NCBI GenBank assembly: GCA_963809385.1
Contig: CAWEJL010000014.1
Location: forward strand, 39,139 to 103,138
DNA: 64,000 nt
Direction of reading: 5' to 3'
Source of the DNA: JAKAIY01 sp963809385
GTDB taxonomy: Bacteria; Chloroflexota; Ktedonobacteria; Ktedonobacterales; JADMIN01
Shown: positions 33,942 to 42,052 of the stretch, in pieces
How the letters are laid out: the number at the start of each line of letters is the position of its first letter
How positions within the stretch are numbered: position 1 is the first letter of the stretch
Program-made: the position numbers and the translations under genes
The notes under the pieces: model-generated
The model's database searches: none
What the model was told of the DNA's origin: nothing
What the model saw: only the letters and a program-made list of their open reading frames with translations

Positions 33942-35289
33942 AACAGACCAGGCGAAAACCGATCAGGTCGCCGTTATTCTCCGCCCGATTGAAGAACCGG
34001 AATGCCGCGCGAGCGTCTTTCCGGTCGTCAAGCCATGACGCCCCGCGCATCGTCCGGTGATCGGCGGCGTCCGCGCTCGGGTCATCGGCCGCTTTGAAGG
34101 GATAGGGGCGGTACAGCGAGTCCGTCCACTCCCAAACATTGCCGATCATGTCCTCAGCGCCACAAGGGCTCGCTCCGCTGCGATCCCGGTCACTGGCCGG
34201 GAATGAGCCGACGGGCAGTGTCCTACCAGCGCCGTTGTCGCGCGTGTTGCAGCGCGCCCGGTCAAAGCTATCCCCCCAGGGATAGAGCAGGCTGACGCGC
34301 TGAGCGGGATCCCAGCGCGCGGCTTTCTCCCACTGCGCTTCATTCGCCAGGCGCCACGGCTTCTGCGTCACGGTTGACAGCCAGCGCGCGTAGGCCCGCG
34401 CGTTGAGCCAGGTGATACAGACCACGGGATAATCGGGCCGCTGCAACTGGGCCTGCCAGGTTTGCCCACCTGTCGCACTGGGCTCTGGCACGCCTCCACT
34501 GCGCACCGCGAGCGCATACTCAGCCACCGTCACCGGGTAGCGAGCGATCTGGAAATAGGGGACCTCGACGCGATGCTGTGGCTGTTCATCCGCGTTCGCC
34601 GCCGGGTCGCGCGCCGGGTCACTCCCCATCGTGAAAGGCCCGCCCGGCGCCTGACAAAGCGGGGGAACAATCGCTGGGGAGCCGATGAGGTTCACGCCGC
34701 GAAAGCCCAGCTGCGCCAGCCGCTCCGGCACATCCGGAAGAGGATAGCGTGACATGGGTTGCGGCGGAGGCGGCTCATCAACCGGTGGCCGCCCGTTCCG
34801 CTGCGCGCGCTCCGCAACGGTTGACTCCGTCATCGAATGCGTCAGCCGCACGATCAGTTGTTCCACATCTCCGCTAAAATGCTGATCTGACCGGACGTCG
34901 GCCGCATTCCGGTACGCGAGCGCTGACAAGCCTTCTGGCAGATCGCGCTCACGCGGTATCTTGGCTCCCTGCGTCAATACAGGAACCACCGGAACACCAC
35001 GAGACAGCGCCGCCTCAACCTCGATGCGCACAAAGTCATTCGGATTATCCAACCGGCGCACGCCATGATCGTCAGTGATCGTCAGCCATTGCTTGCCGAT
35101 GATGACGAGCACAACATTCGATGCGTTCACTGCGTCACGGAGCGCTTGGCGGAAATCCTGGCCAAGCGGAATTGAATCAATATCAATGAAAATGGAGTCC
35201 GCGCCGAAACGCGCCGCCAGCCGCTCATGAATGCGGGCGGTGATATCCTGCGTATCGTCGCGTCGGTAGGAGATGAACAGCTTACTCAT
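33940..35289 (-). CDS. TIR domain fused to a SUMF1 (FGE-sulfatase-like) domain
   Basis: 449 residues. Residues 1-about 150 are a TIR domain: KLFISYRRDDTQD, FIDIDSIPLG, VVLVIIGKQWL, and E90 in FVRIEVEAAL at the position of the catalytic Glu of TIR NADases. After a Pro-rich linker (about 165-180), residues about 205-449 are a SUMF1 domain: FTMGSDPARDP, YPVTVAEYALAV, VVCITWLNARAYARWLS, LANEAQWEKAARW, NVWEWTDSLYRPYPF, MRGASWLDDR and GFRLV. The C-terminal segment lacks the two Cys of true formylglycine-generating enzymes, so it is probably a binding or lectin-like module. Cytoplasmic. The role could be NAD-consuming defence or signalling; this is inferred. Confidence 0.88.
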   Translation of the reverse strand: MSKLFISYRRDDTQDITARIHERLAARFGADSIFIDIDSIPLGQDFRQALRDAVNASNVVLVIIGKQWLTITDDHGVRRLDNPNDFVRIEVEAALSRGVPVVPVLTQGAKIPRERDLPEGLSALAYRNAADVRSDQHFSGDVEQLIVRLTHSMTESTVAERAQRNGRPPVDEPPPPQPMSRYPLPDVPERLAQLGFRGVNLIGSPAIVPPLCQAPGGPFTMGSDPARDPAANADEQPQHRVEVPYFQIARYPVTVAEYALAVRSGGVPEPSATGGQTWQAQLQRPDYPVVCITWLNARAYARWLSTVTQKPWRLANEAQWEKAARWDPAQRVSLLYPWGDSFDRARCNTRDNGAGRTLPVGSFPASDRDRSGASPCGAEDMIGNVWEWTDSLYRPYPFKAADDPSADAADHRTMRGASWLDDRKDARAAFRFFNRAENNGDLIGFRLVC

Positions 35290-35634
35290 ACCTGGATCGC
35301 TCCGTCTTCATCCCTCATTGAGAGCGCGGTGGAATAATGTTCCGCTACTGCGCTCAAATGCGCTGGTACTTCAGTGTAACATGGTAACGGTCAAACTCTC
35401 AAGCGCATTTGTGAGAATATTGGTCGGCTTTACCCAGCGCGCGCGCGCAACCACGAGCGTGTATGCGTCGCGCATTCAGTGGCGCTATCCTCTTGCGAAG
35501 CAAGGAGCGATGGCGTATAACAGTGCTTAAGTCTCTTGAAGCGCCGTTAGCTACTCATCGCTCAAATTCGCAGCGCGTCCTGCGCTCACATCAGCTTTCA
35601 CTCGTAGCGTACGTAGAGGATGGGGGGTACTCCG
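35290..35634. other. 345-bp divergent intergenic region
   Basis: No gene is seen. It contains the promoters of TIR-SUMF1 (minus) and of the YbjN-like gene (plus). It is lower in GC than average (for example TTGTGAGAATATTGG near 35410). I find no clear -35/-10 pair and no strong palindrome. Confidence 0.4.
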
Positions 35635-36084
35635 ATGGCCATCGTCAAGCAGTTTGATCGTTCGATGATTGAACAATTCCTCAAATCAACTGGACTGCGC
35701 TATCTGCGCGACAATGACGGTGACTTTATCGTCCAGTTTGGCTACGATACCGATCGCGGCAATGAGATTACAGTTATGTTACTAGCAAGCGGCACGAAGA
35801 GTAATATTTTTGCGATCTACGCTGAATCCTCGACGATCATTCAACCGCAGGACGTTGATCGCGCCATCCGCATGTGCAATACGTGGAACGCCGACAAGCG
35901 CTGGCCAAAAGCCTATCTCCGCATGCGCCAGGACGCTGGGCGCTCGTACGGACGCATCGTGCTCGAAGGTCAACTCGACCTCGAGAAAGGCGTTCATCAA
36001 GAGCTGTTCGACGACTTCACCGGTACGATCATCGCCACAGCGAATGCGTTTTGGGAGTGGGCGCACAAGGAACAAGGCTTCTAG
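35635..36084 (+). CDS. YbjN-domain protein
   Basis: 149 residues, single domain. The opening SMIEQFLKSTGLRYLRDNDG, the strand ITVMLLASGTKSNIFAIYAE, VDRAIRMCNTWNADKRWPKA, and LDLEKGVHQELFDDFTGTII fit the YbjN / type III chaperone-like fold. These small proteins are thought to act as chaperone-like or regulatory factors; no partner is visible. The ATG at 35635 follows GGATGGGGGG; an ATG 15 bp earlier is possible. Its codon use is more AT-tolerant than that of the surrounding genes. No operon partner is near; the neighbours are on the other strand. Confidence 0.75.
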   Translation: MAIVKQFDRSMIEQFLKSTGLRYLRDNDGDFIVQFGYDTDRGNEITVMLLASGTKSNIFAIYAESSTIIQPQDVDRAIRMCNTWNADKRWPKAYLRMRQDAGRSYGRIVLEGQLDLEKGVHQELFDDFTGTIIATANAFWEWAHKEQGF

Positions 36085-36206
36085 TCCGGAGTCTCCCATA
36101 ACCGCCAGCAATCAAGCCTGAAACAAACGTGGCGTTCGCTGGCATCCAAGTCGAGCGCGGCGAAACGCGGGACTGCGGGTGAAACCTGGCGCCACAGAGG
36201 CGCGTG

Positions 36207-37505
36207 TTACGCCCGCTCCGCCTCACGCCGCCGCTTCTGCTCCTCTGCCACCGCGCGGTCAGGTGGGGTAAAGCCCGCCATGAAAGCCGCCTTATACTCC
36301 GGGAACGTCCCCGCGATGATCGCCTCCCGCGCGCCCTCCATCAGCCGGATGAGGAAGCGCAAGTTGTGAATGCTCGCCAGGCGGTAGTAGAGCAGCTCAC
36401 CGCGGCTCTCATCGTCCTCCGCGCGGATCAGGTGATGCAGATAGCCCGCGCTGAACGTCCGGCAGGTGTAGCAGTCGCACGTCGGGTCCACTGGCCCGCG
36501 CTCCTCGCGGAAGCGCGCCGTCCGGATATTCAGCCGCCCGCTCGCGGTATATAGCCCGCCTGTGCGCGCCGTCCGCGTCGGCAGCACGCAGTCGAACATG
36601 TCCACCCCACGCTCGATGCCCTCCAGCAGGTCATCCGGCGAGCCGACGCCCAGCAGGTGGCGTGGCTTACCGTCTGGCAGCTCCGGGACCGTCGCCTCCA
36701 GCATCTCCCACATCAGCGGCTTCGGCTCCCCTACCGACAGCCCACCGATGCTGAAGCCGTCGAATGGCAGCGATCCGATGAAGCGTGCGCTCTCCGCGCG
36801 CAGCGCTGCGTCCATCGAGCCTTGTGGGATGCCGAAGAGCGCCTGCTCGCCTGGCCGCTCGCGCGCCGCCAGCGCCCGCTCGGCCCAGCGATGCGTGCGC
36901 TCCGTCGCCGCCCGCGCCACCTCAGTCGCGCAGGGATATGGCGGGCATTCGTCCAGCGGGAGGATGATGTCCGCCCCAAGCAGCGCCTCGGTGTGCATCA
37001 CACTCTCCGGCGTCATCACCACCTCGGAGCCGTCCAGATGCGAACGGAACGTCACCTTGGCGTCCGTCACCTCGCGCAGTTTGCCCAGGCTGAACACCTG
37101 GAAGCCGCCGCTGTCCGTCAGGATCGGCCCCGGCCAGCGCATGAAGCCGTGCAGCCCGCCGAACCGCGCCACCAGCTCCGGCCCTGGACGCAGTAGCAGA
37201 TGGTAGGTGTTCGAGAGCACGATGCTCGCGCCGATCGCCGTCAGGTCATCCGGCCCGACCGCCTTCACCGTCGCGTGCGTCCCTACCGGCATGAAGACCG
37301 GCGTCCGCACGAGACCGTGTGGCGTTTGCAGCAGCCCAGCCCGCGCCCGCGAGCGCGCGTCGCGGCTGACCACGCGGAACCGCAGCGGCTCCTCCGCGCC
37401 CAGCGGCTCCATCTCGCCGTCCGCTACCGTGCGCTGGCCATTCATGGCCGCGTCATCCTTCACCGCCGCATCACCCTCGCTTACCATGTCAGATTTCCCC
37501 ACCAT
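36207..37505 (-). CDS. tgt: tRNA-guanine transglycosylase
   Basis: Exchanges guanine-34 for preQ1 in tRNAs with GUN anticodons, the key step of queuosine synthesis. Family blocks: TPVFMPVGTHATVKAVGPDD, LSNTYHLLLRPG, ILTDSGGFQVFSLG, FGIPQGSMDAALRAESA, GGLSVGEPKPLMWEML, the nucleophile region VDMFDCVLPTRTARTG, and the zinc site CDCYTC with a downstream HH. The protein is 432 residues as listed. The N-terminal 40 are not conserved, and starts at 37487 or 37445 (AAGGATG upstream) are equally possible. It begins 8 bp after the stop of the hydrolase gene on the same strand and is part of a three-gene minus-strand run. Confidence 0.95.
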   Translation of the reverse strand: MVGKSDMVSEGDAAVKDDAAMNGQRTVADGEMEPLGAEEPLRFRVVSRDARSRARAGLLQTPHGLVRTPVFMPVGTHATVKAVGPDDLTAIGASIVLSNTYHLLLRPGPELVARFGGLHGFMRWPGPILTDSGGFQVFSLGKLREVTDAKVTFRSHLDGSEVVMTPESVMHTEALLGADIILPLDECPPYPCATEVARAATERTHRWAERALAARERPGEQALFGIPQGSMDAALRAESARFIGSLPFDGFSIGGLSVGEPKPLMWEMLEATVPELPDGKPRHLLGVGSPDDLLEGIERGVDMFDCVLPTRTARTGGLYTASGRLNIRTARFREERGPVDPTCDCYTCRTFSAGYLHHLIRAEDDESRGELLYYRLASIHNLRFLIRLMEGAREAIIAGTFPEYKAAFMAGFTPPDRAVAEEQKRRREAERA

Positions 37506-37513
37506 GTGTCTGG

Positions 37514-38287
37514 TTACTCGCTCAGGAATGGCAGCGCCACCGCGAGAACCGTCTCACGCTCTGTCACAAGCTGCCCGTGATCGAGGTCCGGCAAAACGAC
37601 CATCCGCACTCCCGCCTCGCGGATCGCCTCACGCTGCGGATCCAGCGCCTCCAACACGCGCGTGTCGCGCGTTCCGGTGATGACCAGCGCTGGGCAGCGC
37701 AGGTCCGCTGGCTGGAGTGGCCGCCAGTTCGCTTGGGCGCGCGCCGTCAGCAGCGTCGTCCGCGCGGGAAACGCCAGCGACTCCTCGCGCTCCTCCAGCG
37801 GCACGCCCATCGCCTCGAGCGCGGCCATTGGGTCACTCGCCGCTTGCGCCGCCACCAGCGGCTCCAGGTAAGCCACCATCCTCGCCACGCGCTCAGGGGG
37901 AAAGATCGGCCCGAAGTGGTTGCCCGCCATCACGATCCGCTCCACGCGGTCGCTCGTCGCGCCAAGCTGCCGCGTGATGGTCGCGCCATAGGAGTGGCCC
38001 CAGACCTTGAACCGTTCGGCGCCCACCGCGTCCATCACGGCAAGCGCATCGCCCAGCACGCGCTCCTCGGCATAGGCGGCGGGATCGTCTGGCGCATCGC
38101 TCTCGCCGAAGCCGCGCGTATCCATCGCCACCAGCGTGAAACGCCCCCTCAGCGCGTCGAAGTAGCCGGACTCGCGCCAGTAGCCGCGCGAGCAGGGCAG
38201 GCAGTGGAGGAAGAGCAGCGGCGGCCCCGCGCCTTCCACCTCATAGGCGACGCGGACACCATCCGGCGCTGTCACATACTGTGTCAT
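37514..38287 (-). CDS. Alpha/beta hydrolase
   Basis: 257 residues of alpha/beta-hydrolase fold. LLFLHCLPCSRGYW carries the oxyanion region, VAMDTRGFGESDAP follows, the nucleophile S99 is in WGHSYGAT, and the catalytic His is in LPDLDHGQLV near the C terminus. The acid is probably Asp in ITGTRDTR. The substrate cannot be inferred; ester hydrolases and haloperoxidase-like enzymes look like this. The ATG at 38287 has GGGAG 11 bases upstream. A GTG at 38317 that overlaps the stop of the preceding gene is an alternative and would give direct coupling. Confidence 0.85.
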   Translation of the reverse strand: MTQYVTAPDGVRVAYEVEGAGPPLLFLHCLPCSRGYWRESGYFDALRGRFTLVAMDTRGFGESDAPDDPAAYAEERVLGDALAVMDAVGAERFKVWGHSYGATITRQLGATSDRVERIVMAGNHFGPIFPPERVARMVAYLEPLVAAQAASDPMAALEAMGVPLEEREESLAFPARTTLLTARAQANWRPLQPADLRCPALVITGTRDTRVLEALDPQREAIREAGVRMVVLPDLDHGQLVTERETVLAVALPFLSE

Positions 38288-38313
38288 GCGATCTCTATCT
38301 CCCACCGCTTCGC

Positions 38314-39225
38314 TCACTGGACATGCTCACGCAGATACTCCATCACTTTGCGGTCAATTCGCGCGTCGCTGGCGTCGTGGGCCAGCCGCTCCTCCAGGTT
38401 CTCGCGTCCACCGTAGCGTTCCAGCGCGTGGAAGGTCGCCTCATCGTAGGCGCCGCTCACCAGCCCAGTGTAGTCGCCGCTACGGGTCAGCAGCCCCTGA
38501 AGCTCGCTGGTTAGCGCCGCGTCCAGCGGCAGCATGTCCTCAGGAGCGGGCTTGAAGAACAGCAGTTCGTGCATATCCATCAGCCGCGCCAGTTCCTCGA
38601 TGGGCTGGGGATGGTCGTCCACCCGCAGGTCAATGAAGCGATCGTTGAAGCCGCCGTAGCCGCCCGCATCCCGCACCACCAGCAGCGCCGCCGACTGCAT
38701 CCCGCGCTTGTCGCCGCCAGCAGCCTGGCCGGCCGCCAGCGCCGCCAGCAGCCGCCGCCACAATGGCCCCGTCGCCGCTTCGAATGTCTCCGCCAGCGCG
38801 ACCACCGTCGCCTCACTCACCAGGATGTTGCCCTGCGCGGCGAAGTTTGGCCCGGCGATGCCGCCCGCCCAGGAGTAGCAACCCGGCCCAGTAAAGGTCG
38901 CCGACCCGCCGCGCGCGTCCACGATGCCCGCCTGCCGCTGCTCTGGCCGCTCATCAGCCGCCACCAGCGCGTCGAGCGCCTCCTGGGCGGAGTGACCTGC
39001 CGCCAGCGCGTCCAGCCCGCGCGGACCGTAGCTCGTGTTGGCCCACGACTGCGTCGCCACGGCGCCAACCCCGGCCCGTGCCCACGGCACAACCGCGCCC
39101 ACCGCCAGAAACTTCGACTGGACGGCGATGCCCAGATCACCCGTCTCCGCATCGCGCCCAACAATCGAGAAAGTCGTTACAGGCCGGTCCACACGCTCGC
39201 CCGGCAGAGGCCGCCGCTCACTCAT
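38314..39225 (-). CDS. DUF1028 (Ntn-hydrolase-like) protein
   Basis: 303 residues. The N-terminal 200 match DUF1028: TTFSIVGRDAETGDLGIAVQ, KFLAVGAVVPWARAGVGAVA, TQSWANTSYGPRGLDAL, GCYSWAGGIAGPNFAAQGN and a late DRFIDLRVDDHPQPIEEL. This family has an Ntn-hydrolase fold; the biochemical role is not established. The last 80 residues (LTSELQGLLTRSGDYTGLVS, ATFHALERYGGRENLEERL) look like the putative peptidoglycan-binding-like domain often found at the C terminus of DUF1028 proteins. No signal peptide. First gene of the DUF1028-hydrolase-tgt run. Confidence 0.85.
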   Translation of the reverse strand: MSERRPLPGERVDRPVTTFSIVGRDAETGDLGIAVQSKFLAVGAVVPWARAGVGAVATQSWANTSYGPRGLDALAAGHSAQEALDALVAADERPEQRQAGIVDARGGSATFTGPGCYSWAGGIAGPNFAAQGNILVSEATVVALAETFEAATGPLWRRLLAALAAGQAAGGDKRGMQSAALLVVRDAGGYGGFNDRFIDLRVDDHPQPIEELARLMDMHELLFFKPAPEDMLPLDAALTSELQGLLTRSGDYTGLVSGAYDEATFHALERYGGRENLEERLAHDASDARIDRKVMEYLREHVQ

Positions 39226-39251
39226 TTCCTCGCGCTCCCGCCCATCTCAAT

Positions 39252-39297
39252 GCGCTCAGCGCACGGCGCATTCCGTCACGCGCCGTGCGCTGAGCGC
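39252..39297. terminator. 18-bp perfect stem-loop upstream of the DUF1028 gene
   Basis: Arm 39252-39269 pairs exactly with 39280-39297 around a 10-nt loop. It lies 27 bp upstream of the DUF1028 start, on the side where no gene ends, so it may be a 5'-leader structure or block read-through rather than end a neighbouring gene. Confidence 0.45.
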
Positions 39298-39520
39298 CGG
39301 CATATGATACTGTTTCACTTGATCAATTTGGTCTGTGTGATGGCTAGCGTTCATGATGGTCGCGCCCGCCGCGCTGAACCAGTGTATCACCTTGCGTCTC
39401 GGCATGACGGGCGGGCCAGGCGCTGCCCGCATTCATGCCCACTGCGACGTCGCGCCGTCCGCGCGCGCCGCTGAAAATCACACCTTCGCCGATCCGCTGA
39501 AGTTTCGTAGGGTAAAACGC

Positions 39521-39549
39521 TTGCGATCTCAGCATTAACATGCTATACT
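39521..39549 (+). promoter_or_regulatory. Promoter of infA and the ribosomal protein block
   Basis: TTGCGA at 39521-39526, a 17-bp spacer, TATACT at 39544-39549, with a TGC extension before the -10. It lies 84 bp upstream of infA. Confidence 0.7.
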
Positions 39550-39633
39550 CTCAAGTTGGCTGCGCCTGCTCAGGCGAGGTGGCGCTTGTCGCGCCGCTTG
39601 AGCCATTTTGGCGCCACAACGGGAAAGGATCCT

Positions 39634-39858
39634 ATGCCCAAGCGAGACGCAATCGAAGTTGAAGGCACCGTCGTCGAGGCCCTGCCCGACGCGAAGTTTC
39701 GTGTCGCGCTGGATGGTGGCGATCGTATCGTACTGGCGTACCTCTCCGGCAAGGTCAAGCTCAACTTCGTCCGCATCGTGCCTGGGGATCGCGTCCGTCT
39801 CGAGCTCTCGCCTTACGACCTGAGCCAGGGGCGCATCACATGGCGCAATCGGACCTAG
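39634..39858 (+). CDS. infA: Translation initiation factor IF-1
   Basis: 74 residues, the usual IF-1 length. An OB fold that blocks the ribosomal A site during initiation. DAIEVEGTVVEALPDAKFRV, then RIVLAYLSGKVKLNFVRIVP, GDRVRLELSPYDLSQGRITW are canonical in order and spacing, although some positions differ from typical IF-1 (LAYLSGKVKLN in place of LAHISGKMRxH). The ATG at 39634 has AAAGGAT six bases upstream; the frame open to 39556 overlaps the promoter region. The rpmJ start is 267 bp downstream, a long gap for this gene pair. Confidence 0.95.
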   Translation: MPKRDAIEVEGTVVEALPDAKFRVALDGGDRIVLAYLSGKVKLNFVRIVPGDRVRLELSPYDLSQGRITWRNRT

Positions 39859-40125
39859 CAGTCTGGTCGCCTCGCGCGACCTGACGCGACCGTTGGCGTG
39901 TGACCACGCGTACCTGGCGCCCGTCTGACATGCGCAAAGCCGCCGCTCGCTCTCTGGAGCGCTATCTGATAGTCGTGGTGGCGTTGCGGCGCCTACGTCT
40001 CACTCGCTGTACTCTACGGTGAGTGCGGCAATTGCGTCCGTACGCGCGAGCCGAGGCGATAACCCGCTGGCGAGGCGCGTCCACGCGCATCCCGCTACGT
40101 CCCTACCGATGAGGAGACAGTCAAC

Positions 40126-40242
40126 GTGAAAGTGCGAGCGTCGGTAAAGCCGCGCTGCGACAGTTGCAAGGTGATCCGTCGCCATGGCGTGGTGATGGTC
40201 ATTTGCAAGAAAGAGCCCAAGCACAAGCAGCGTCAGGGCTAG
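40126..40242 (+). CDS. rpmJ: 50S ribosomal protein L36
   Basis: 38 residues, the exact family length: starts VKVRASVKPRCDSCKVIRR and ends in KKEPKHKQRQG. Zinc ligands C11, C14, C27 and H33 are all present, so this is the zinc-binding (C+) form. The GTG at 40126 has GAGGAG nine bases upstream. It is in its standard place between infA and rpsM. It is easy to miss because of its size. Confidence 0.95.
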   Translation: MKVRASVKPRCDSCKVIRRHGVVMVICKKEPKHKQRQG

Positions 40243-40602
40243 CCCCTGATGGATCGTTGAGCGCGCGTATAGCCGCGCCCTTTCTCCGCAAGCCCGCCAT
40301 GAATCATGGGTCAGGGCGCCCCGGAGAAGCGGAGCGGCTCACGTGCGCATTGACGTGTCTGGAGGCGCACATACAGCGCCCCCCGCGCGTCAGCCCGCGT
40401 AGCCATCCCGTCTGAGGTCCCGCGTTCAGGGAATGCGCCAGTCGCAACAGCGCACCCCATCGCCCCTCCTGACAGACGGAAGCGCGGACAGCGATCATCG
40501 CGAGCGACATCGAGCCATGTCAAGCAGCGTAGCTCGGAACCATCTGGGAACCATCTGAAACGTCCGAAACGTCGAAACGACACAGCGAGGAGGATCTGGC
40601 GC
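40243..40602. other. 360-bp gap between rpmJ and rpsM
   Basis: No gene is supported; open frames here have no homology and no ribosome-binding site. The gap is unusual, since rpmJ and rpsM are normally a few dozen bases apart. I see no clear terminator or promoter. The last 45 bp before rpsM (ACCATCTGGGAACCATCTG, then ACGTCCGAAACGTCGAAACG) contain two short direct repeats. Confidence 0.4.
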
Positions 40603-40983
40603 ATGGCCAGAATCGCCGGGGTAGACATCCCCCGCGAAAAGCGCGTCGAGGTCGCGTTGACCTACATCTTTGGCATTGGCCCCAACATCAGCAAGCGAGT
40701 GCTGACCGCCACGCGCGTCAGCCCTGACACGCGGGTGAAGGACCTGACCGAAGAAGAGGTCGCCCGCCTGCGCGAGTTCATTGACCGCAGCGTCAAGGTG
40801 GAGGGTGACCTCCGCCGCGAAGTGGACATGAACATTAAGCGGCTGATCGAGATCGGCTGCTACCGTGGCATGCGGCACCGCCGCAATCTGCCAGTGCATG
40901 GCCAGCGCACGCGCACCAACGCGCGCACCCGTCGCGGCGTCCGCAAGACGGTGGCTGGCAAGAAGAAGGCGACCAAGAAGTAG
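40603..40983 (+). CDS. rpsM: 30S ribosomal protein S13
   Basis: 126 residues, full length. Contacts the 50S subunit and the P-site tRNA. MARIAGVDIPREKRVEVALT, YIFGIGPNISKRVL, and the C-terminal GCYRGMRHRRNLPVHGQRTR, TNARTRRGVRKTVAGKKK are diagnostic. AGGAGGATCTGGCGC precedes the ATG. rpsK follows after 90 bp, with an imperfect GC hairpin between them (about 40992-41040) that might be an attenuator. Confidence 0.97.
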   Translation: MARIAGVDIPREKRVEVALTYIFGIGPNISKRVLTATRVSPDTRVKDLTEEEVARLREFIDRSVKVEGDLRREVDMNIKRLIEIGCYRGMRHRRNLPVHGQRTRTNARTRRGVRKTVAGKKKATKK

Positions 40984-41073
40984 CCGGTGTAGCAGCTGCT
41001 GGCTCACGCGCCGCGTGATACGGCGCGGGCTAGTCAGCAGATCGCATGACGCGCAGGAGAGGATACAGACAGC

Positions 41074-41478
41074 ATGGCTGAGAAGGCCCCGAAGCGGCCA
41101 GTGGGACGTCAGCGCCGGCGTGAAAAGAAGTCGGTGCCGCGGGCGCAAGCGCACATCCGCGCGACGTTCAACAACACGATGGTGACCATCACCGACCCGA
41201 ACGGCAACGTCGTGGCGTGGAGCAGCGCCGGCGCCTCGAACTTCAAGGGCTCACGCAAGAGCACCCCCTACGCCGCCCAGGTGACGTCTGAGGGAGCCGC
41301 GCGCAAGGCCATGGAGCACGGCGTCAAGCAGATCGAAGTCTACGTGCGCGGGCCCGGCGCGGGCCGCGAGGCCGCCATTCGCGCCCTCTCCGCCGCCGGT
41401 CTCCAGGTGGTCTCGATCACCGACGTCACCCCGATCCCGCACAACGGCTGCCGCCCACCCAAGCGTCGCCGCGTCTAG
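41074..41478 (+). CDS. rpsK: 30S ribosomal protein S11
   Basis: 134 residues, full length, on the 30S platform. After a basic tail (RPVGRQRRREKKSVPRAQAH) come IRATFNNTMVTITDPNGNVV, AWSSAGASNFKGSRKSTPYA, and the C-terminal IPHNGCRPPKRRRV, typical of S11. AGGAGAGG lies before the ATG. A perfect 9-bp stem starts three bases after the stop. Confidence 0.97.
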   Translation: MAEKAPKRPVGRQRRREKKSVPRAQAHIRATFNNTMVTITDPNGNVVAWSSAGASNFKGSRKSTPYAAQVTSEGAARKAMEHGVKQIEVYVRGPGAGREAAIRALSAAGLQVVSITDVTPIPHNGCRPPKRRRV

Positions 41479-42052
41479 GTTGACGAGACCCAGCTCCGTC
41501 TGGTCTCGTCACACACGGCCTCGCTTGGCGCTGGTCATCCAGCGTTCGGGCATCATGCTGAACAACTGAATACACGCATTCGACTCGCTAACACTATCCC
41601 TTCGCTCGGTTTCCGTTTCGCACAGTTTGTACGGTTCCCGGTTCCCGTCAGCGCACTGAGTTCGCCCCGGCGCGAAACAGTGAGGCGTCGCCTTCGTCCT
41701 GGGCGGCGCGGGGTCACGCGCGCGTCCTCTCGCAGGATGCGCGACGCGCGCGGCCCTGGGCGCGGGCGCTCTGCCTCCTGAATCATTCGGAGCGCATAGC
41801 CCGGCTCCCTTCACTCGCGTCATACCGGCGAAACTCCGCGCGAGCGGCGAACGCCATCCGTTCAGCGGCGTTTCCGCGGCGACCGGCGAGCGCGTCTGTT
41901 TCTGGCTGGCTCACCCTGCGGCTGGGGTGTTCTGGCGGATGGAGATAGTCGCGCGACGTTGGTCGCATCGTGGCGCGGCTCGCGCGTCACGGTTGCGCAT
42001 GCGCGCATTTTTTGAGAACAGTGTCCCGACATCAGGAGGACGAAGCCAACAC
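41479..42052. other. 574-bp gap between rpsK and rpsD
   Basis: No gene is supported; the minus-strand frames here are shadows of GC-rich DNA. The first 32 bp hold a stem-loop (41482-41510). The remainder is moderately less GC-rich around 41560-41640 and may hold a promoter for rpsD-rpoA-rplQ, but I cannot point to a convincing -35/-10 pair. A TTTTTTGAG run lies at about 42008-42016, just before rpsD. Confidence 0.45.
41482..41510 (+). terminator. Stem-loop after rpsK
   Basis: GACGAGACC (41482-41490) pairs with GGTCTCGTC (41502-41510) across an 11-nt loop, immediately after the rpsK stop codon. It would separate rpsM-rpsK from rpsD-rpoA transcription, at least in part. Confidence 0.55.

Larger units (their letters stand above)
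39226..39633. other. 408-bp divergent region before infA
   Basis: No gene is supported. It contains a perfect 18-bp stem-loop (39252-39297) just upstream of the DUF1028 gene and the infA promoter at 39521-39549. Confidence 0.5.

Noticed and set aside
33940..35289. Formylglycine-generating enzyme or a diversity-generating retroelement target
   Set aside because: The C-terminal segment has no catalytic Cys pair, so enzyme activity is unlikely. No reverse transcriptase or template repeat is in the window, and the C terminus is not unusually rich in AAC codons.
41509..41823. Minus-strand open frame of 104 codons in the rpsK-rpsD gap
   Set aside because: Pro/Arg/Ala-rich composition, no ribosome-binding site and no recognisable motif. 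It looks like a shadow frame of GC-rich DNA.
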